A program made the translations under genes and the position numbers. Positions 61,546 to 64,000 of a stretch of 64,000 bases of DNA are shown piece by piece. The DNA is taken from the NCBI RefSeq assembly GCF_036226665.1, contig NZ_CP109007.1:6324001-6388000 (forward strand), given 5' to 3'. Every line of letters starts with the position of its first letter. The stretch's first letter is position 1. This DNA comes from Streptomyces sp. NBC_00691 (GTDB lineage: Bacteria > Actinomycetota > Actinomycetes > Streptomycetales > Streptomycetaceae). The notes below the pieces were generated by a model. That model was not told where the DNA came from and did no database searches. It was given only the letters and a program-made list of their open reading frames with translations.

Positions 61546-62616
61546 TCAGCTGCTGGAGCTGGAACACGAACTCCCGCTGGAGCTGGAGCACGAGCTGGAG
61601 CTGGAGCTGGAGCAGGAGCTTCCGCCCCCGCCGCAGCTGGAGCCGCCGCCGGAGCAGGACCCGGACGAGCAGGACGAGCCGGACCCGCCGCCGGAGCAGG
61701 AGCTTCCGCCCCCGGAGCAGGAGCTTCCGCCGCCGCCCCCGCCGCCACAGGCACTGGTCCCCGCGCACCACACGACCGGCGCCGCGAAGAGGGCGTCGTC
61801 CGAGTGCGTGGTGGCGTACGCGTGCGGAACCGGGCGCCTGCCGCCGCCCCTGCGCCGCCGGGGCGGCGGGTAGATCCGGGCGGCGGCCACGAGCTGCTCC
61901 CGCAGCACCGGATCGGGCAGGGCCCGGAGCCCGTGCAGGGCCACGAGCAGGGCCGCGTCCGGGACAGTGGCGTGGTCCCGCCCGTACGCGAAGACCGCGC
62001 GCCGGCCGGCCGGGGTGACCTGCCGGGCGGTGAGCGAACCGCAGACGATGGCGGTGACCAGGGCGGCGAGCAGGATCGGCACCACCTTGAAGATGAACGG
62101 GACCGTCATCCCCGAGCCGCTGTCCAGATCCGTCGCGAAGCCGACGACGGTGAGGACGATCGACACCGGGAAGAGGGCGAAGGCCGTCACGGCGAACACG
62201 CCGCACCAGCGGGCCGTGGAGCGCCGGACCGCCGGATCGACGACGAGCCCGCGCGCGGCGAGCCCGTCGCCGATCTCCTGGACCGCCGGGTGCCGCATGA
62301 CGGTCATCCGCAGGTGGTGCAGGGCCCCGTGCGGGGCGGCGGCGTGCGCCTGGAGCACGGCGCGCTCCACCGGGTCGTACGCGACGGGACGGACGACGGC
62401 CACGATGCCGGGGCCGCCGATCGCCAGCCTGCCGTCCGCCTGGAGGGCGGTCAGGGCGGTGTCGACGACCCTGGCCGGGCCGCCGTTGAGGAAGGCGGCC
62501 TCGTACCGGTCGTGGACCGGTCCGCCGGGTCCCCGGCGGGTCCGGACGACCCGGGTCACGAGCACCGCGATGCCCGTGATGCCGGCGATGTAGTAGAGCG
62601 CGACCAGAACGTTCAC
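61546..62616 (-). CDS. TIGR04222-like membrane protein with a 73-residue Cys/Gly/Ser tail
   Basis: This 356-residue protein starts with a hydrophobic helix (VLVALYYIAGITGIAVLVTRVV), then the EAAFLNGGPARVVDTALTAL motif. A membrane hairpin (FAVTAFALFPVSIVLTVVGF; VVPILLAALVTAIVCG) follows, then a soluble part. Residues 284-356 are pure low complexity: ten Cys in GGG-SSC-type and S(n)C units. From memory, TIGR04222 proteins are defined by lying near such uncomplex Cys-rich sequence beside DUF692 genes. The tail is the best candidate substrate for the DUF692/MNIO enzyme just upstream. GTG 62616 has GAGG five bases upstream; GTG 62622 is an alternative. Confidence 0.85.
   Translation of the reverse strand: MNVLVALYYIAGITGIAVLVTRVVRTRRGPGGPVHDRYEAAFLNGGPARVVDTALTALQADGRLAIGGPGIVAVVRPVAYDPVERAVLQAHAAAPHGALHHLRMTVMRHPAVQEIGDGLAARGLVVDPAVRRSTARWCGVFAVTAFALFPVSIVLTVVGFATDLDSGSGMTVPFIFKVVPILLAALVTAIVCGSLTARQVTPAGRRAVFAYGRDHATVPDAALLVALHGLRALPDPVLREQLVAAARIYPPPRRRRGGGRRPVPHAYATTHSDDALFAAPVVWCAGTSACGGGGGGGSSCSGGGSSCSGGGSGSSCSSGSCSGGGSSCGGGGSSCSSSSSSSCSSSSGSSCSSSSS
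61549..61767 (-). repeat. Cys/Ser/Gly-coding low-complexity tract
   Basis: This 219-base tract encodes the last 73 residues of the membrane protein as irregular GGG-SSC, SSC-SG and S(n)C units with ten cysteines. The spacing is irregular but dense (about one Cys per seven residues). Confidence 0.85.
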
Positions 62617-62623
62617 GAGCACC

Positions 62624-64000
62624 TCACTTCCGTACCAGTGCGTGCCGGGCGGCCCGCACGAGCCGGGCGGCGCGGCCCGGCGGGCGGCTGCCGGAACGGT
62701 CCTGCCACCACTCCGTGAGCCGTCGGCGCGCCGCCGGGTCCTCCGGCCGCCCGGCGACCAGCAGATGCTCGGCGAAGTCGAGCGCGTCGCGGCGGTAGCC
62801 GCCGTTCATGGGCCGGGACCGGGCGTACGCGAGGAAGGCCGGCCGGTAGTCCTTGCCCAGGATCCCGGGGAGTTCCGGCGCGACCTTCGCGACGACCCCG
62901 GCCCGCTTGGCCGCGAGTGCCCGGCTCTGCACGCCGAGCCGCCGGCTGTCGAAGCCCTCGGGCACGGGGGTCCCGGCGACGAGCGCGGAGAGCAGCGCGG
63001 CCTGGGCCACGGCGACGCGCTGCCTGGCGCCGGGCCGGGGGCAGGGCGCGGCCCCGGGCCCGCCGTCGGAAGCCGGGGCGTCGTCGGTGGCGTCGGCGAC
63101 GGCGTCGGGCGAGGCACTGGGCATGAACCCGCCGGAGACCCGGGCCCCGGCGCCGATGAGCAGCGGCTGCGTCGCCACCGCCGCACCGCGCGGCGCCCGC
63201 ACGCCGTGACCCGGACCCCCGCGACCCGCGGTCTGTGCCCCGGCCCCGGCGCCGGTCAGCGTCGCCCGGATCGCCCGGAGTTCGTCCGCCAGCTCCTCCG
63301 CGGGCGGGAAGTCGTCGTCCCGCTCCAGCAGCACACCGGGCGGCGCGACCCGGGACGCGAGGTCCGCCAGGACGTCGAGCACCGCCGCCGGCACGGGATG
63401 CGCGTGCGTGTCGTGCCAGACCCCGTCCCGCTCGACGCCTCCCGCCACGTGCACGTACGCGATCGCCTCCACCGGCAGCTCCGACAGGGCCCGCGCCGGA
63501 TCCTCGCCCCGGTTGACGTGGTTGGTGTGCAGGTTGGCGACGTCGATGAGGAGCCGTACCCCCGTACGCTCCACGAGCTCCGCCAGGAAGCGTCCCTCCG
63601 ACATCTCCTCGCCGGGCCACGAGACGAGCGCGGCGATGTTCTCCAGGGCGAGCGGTACGGGCAGCGCGTCCTGCGCGATCCGTATGTTCTCGCAGAGCAC
63701 GTCGAGCGCGTCCCAGGTCCTGGGTACGGGAAGCAGGTGGCCCGCTTCGAGCTGCGGGGTCGCGGTGAGCGGCCCCCCGGCCCGGACGAACGCGATGTGC
63801 TCCGTGACCAGCGGCGCCCCCAGCGCCACCGCCTTCTCGCCGAGCGCGGCGAGCCGCGCCGGGTCGGGGCGGTCCGCGCCCCCGAGCCCCAGCGAGACGC
63901 CGTGCGGCACGACGGTGACGCCGCGCTCGCGCAGCCGCGTCAGGGAGTCGGGAAGGTGGTCGGCGCAGATGTTCTCCGCGACGACCTCCACCCAGTCGAT
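62624..64000 (-). CDS. DUF692 (MNIO) enzyme with a C-terminal helical domain, 5' end outside the window
   Basis: The frame is open to base 64000, so the true start lies beyond the window; about 458 residues are visible, beginning IDWVEVVAENI. Motifs typical of DUF692 multinuclear iron oxidases are all visible: VPHGVSLGLGG, TEHIAFV, LALENIAAL, LLIDVANLHTNHVN, VHVAGG, DTHAHPVP and LLERDDDFP, supplying the His/Asp/Glu metal ligands. A linker follows (about residues 265-330) and then a separate helical domain of about 120 residues (VAVAQAALLSALVAGTP to the end). MNIO enzymes modify Cys or Asp residues of ribosomal peptides. The adjacent Cys-rich protein, whose start is 8 bases after this stop, is the likely substrate. 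Confidence 0.88.
   Translation of the reverse strand: MDWVEVVAENICADHLPDSLTRLRERGVTVVPHGVSLGLGGADRPDPARLAALGEKAVALGAPLVTEHIAFVRAGGPLTATPQLEAGHLLPVPRTWDALDVLCENIRIAQDALPVPLALENIAALVSWPGEEMSEGRFLAELVERTGVRLLIDVANLHTNHVNRGEDPARALSELPVEAIAYVHVAGGVERDGVWHDTHAHPVPAAVLDVLADLASRVAPPGVLLERDDDFPPAEELADELRAIRATLTGAGAGAQTAGRGGPGHGVRAPRGAAVATQPLLIGAGARVSGGFMPSASPDAVADATDDAPASDGGPGAAPCPRPGARQRVAVAQAALLSALVAGTPVPEGFDSRRLGVQSRALAAKRAGVVAKVAPELPGILGKDYRPAFLAYARSRPMNGGYRRDALDFAEHLLVAGRPEDPAARRRLTEWWQDRSGSRPPGRAARLVRAARHALVRK

Overview
The window is chromosomal DNA of a Streptomyces-like actinomycete. G+C is very high with strong third-position bias, GTG starts and 4-base ATGA/GTGA overlaps are common, and several gene sets are typical of the genus: an arcA-argF pair, an HTH-fused MurA beside aconitase, an ngcEFG / ROK / xylFGH sugar block, dxs, and hemE, hemG(cgoX), hemQ. 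From memory, the order resembles the core stretch of the S. coelicolor chromosome around SCO5975-SCO6045; I could not check this. I saw no rRNA, tRNA, insertion sequence, prophage or CRISPR array.

Layout. (1) 1-11.5 kb: a translationally coupled five-gene operon encoding the tail of a membrane protein, a giant tubulin/FtsZ-like protein, a membrane protein, a pseudokinase-zinc-ribbon-GTPase fusion and a tail-anchored GAP1-like protein. This looks like a GTPase-centred membrane system of unknown function, possibly a biological-conflict system. (2) 11.6-16.1 kb: arginine deiminase, ornithine carbamoyltransferase, an APC amino-acid permease and a convergent RsbW-like ATP-binding protein. (3) 16.3-24.7 kb: a CoA-dependent aromatic-acid catabolic cluster, probably anthranilate or salicylate: a divergent crotonase, a monooxygenase/old-yellow-enzyme fusion, a PaaX-family regulator, an aryl-CoA ligase, an acyl-CoA dehydrogenase and a RidA-like protein. 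(4) 24.8-32.5 kb: a DHA2-type MFS exporter, an XRE-MurA fusion, a VOC protein, aconitase and a secreted FG-GAP protein. (5) 33-41.5 kb: the NgcEFG-type GlcNAc/chitobiose importer, which lacks its own ATPase, a ROK regulator, and a complete XylFGH-type importer. (6) 41.7-53.6 kb: dxs, a second APC permease, a putative beta-propeller protein, fadA-fadB beta-oxidation genes, an alpha/beta hydrolase, an RNase D-like protein and an orphan LuxR-type response regulator. (7) 53.8-60.5 kb: DUF3000, hemE, a CoA-disulfide-reductase-like flavoprotein, a DUF4349 lipoprotein, then hemG/cgoX and hemQ of the coproporphyrin-dependent haem route. (8) 60.7-64 kb: a minus-strand cluster of a DUF692 (MNIO) enzyme that runs off the window end and two TIGR04222-like membrane proteins, one with a 73-residue Gly/Ser/Cys tail holding ten cysteines.

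The two most interesting systems are the tubulin/GTPase operon at the left end and the MNIO plus Cys-rich membrane protein pair at the right end. The second looks like a peptide-modifying (RiPP-like) arrangement in which the substrate is the tail of a membrane protein. Regulatory DNA of note includes a near-identical palindrome shared by the murA-like gene and acnA, an iron-box-like element before acnA, a DasR-like box before ngcE, and a 21-bp tandem repeat between the divergent ligase and acyl-CoA dehydrogenase genes.
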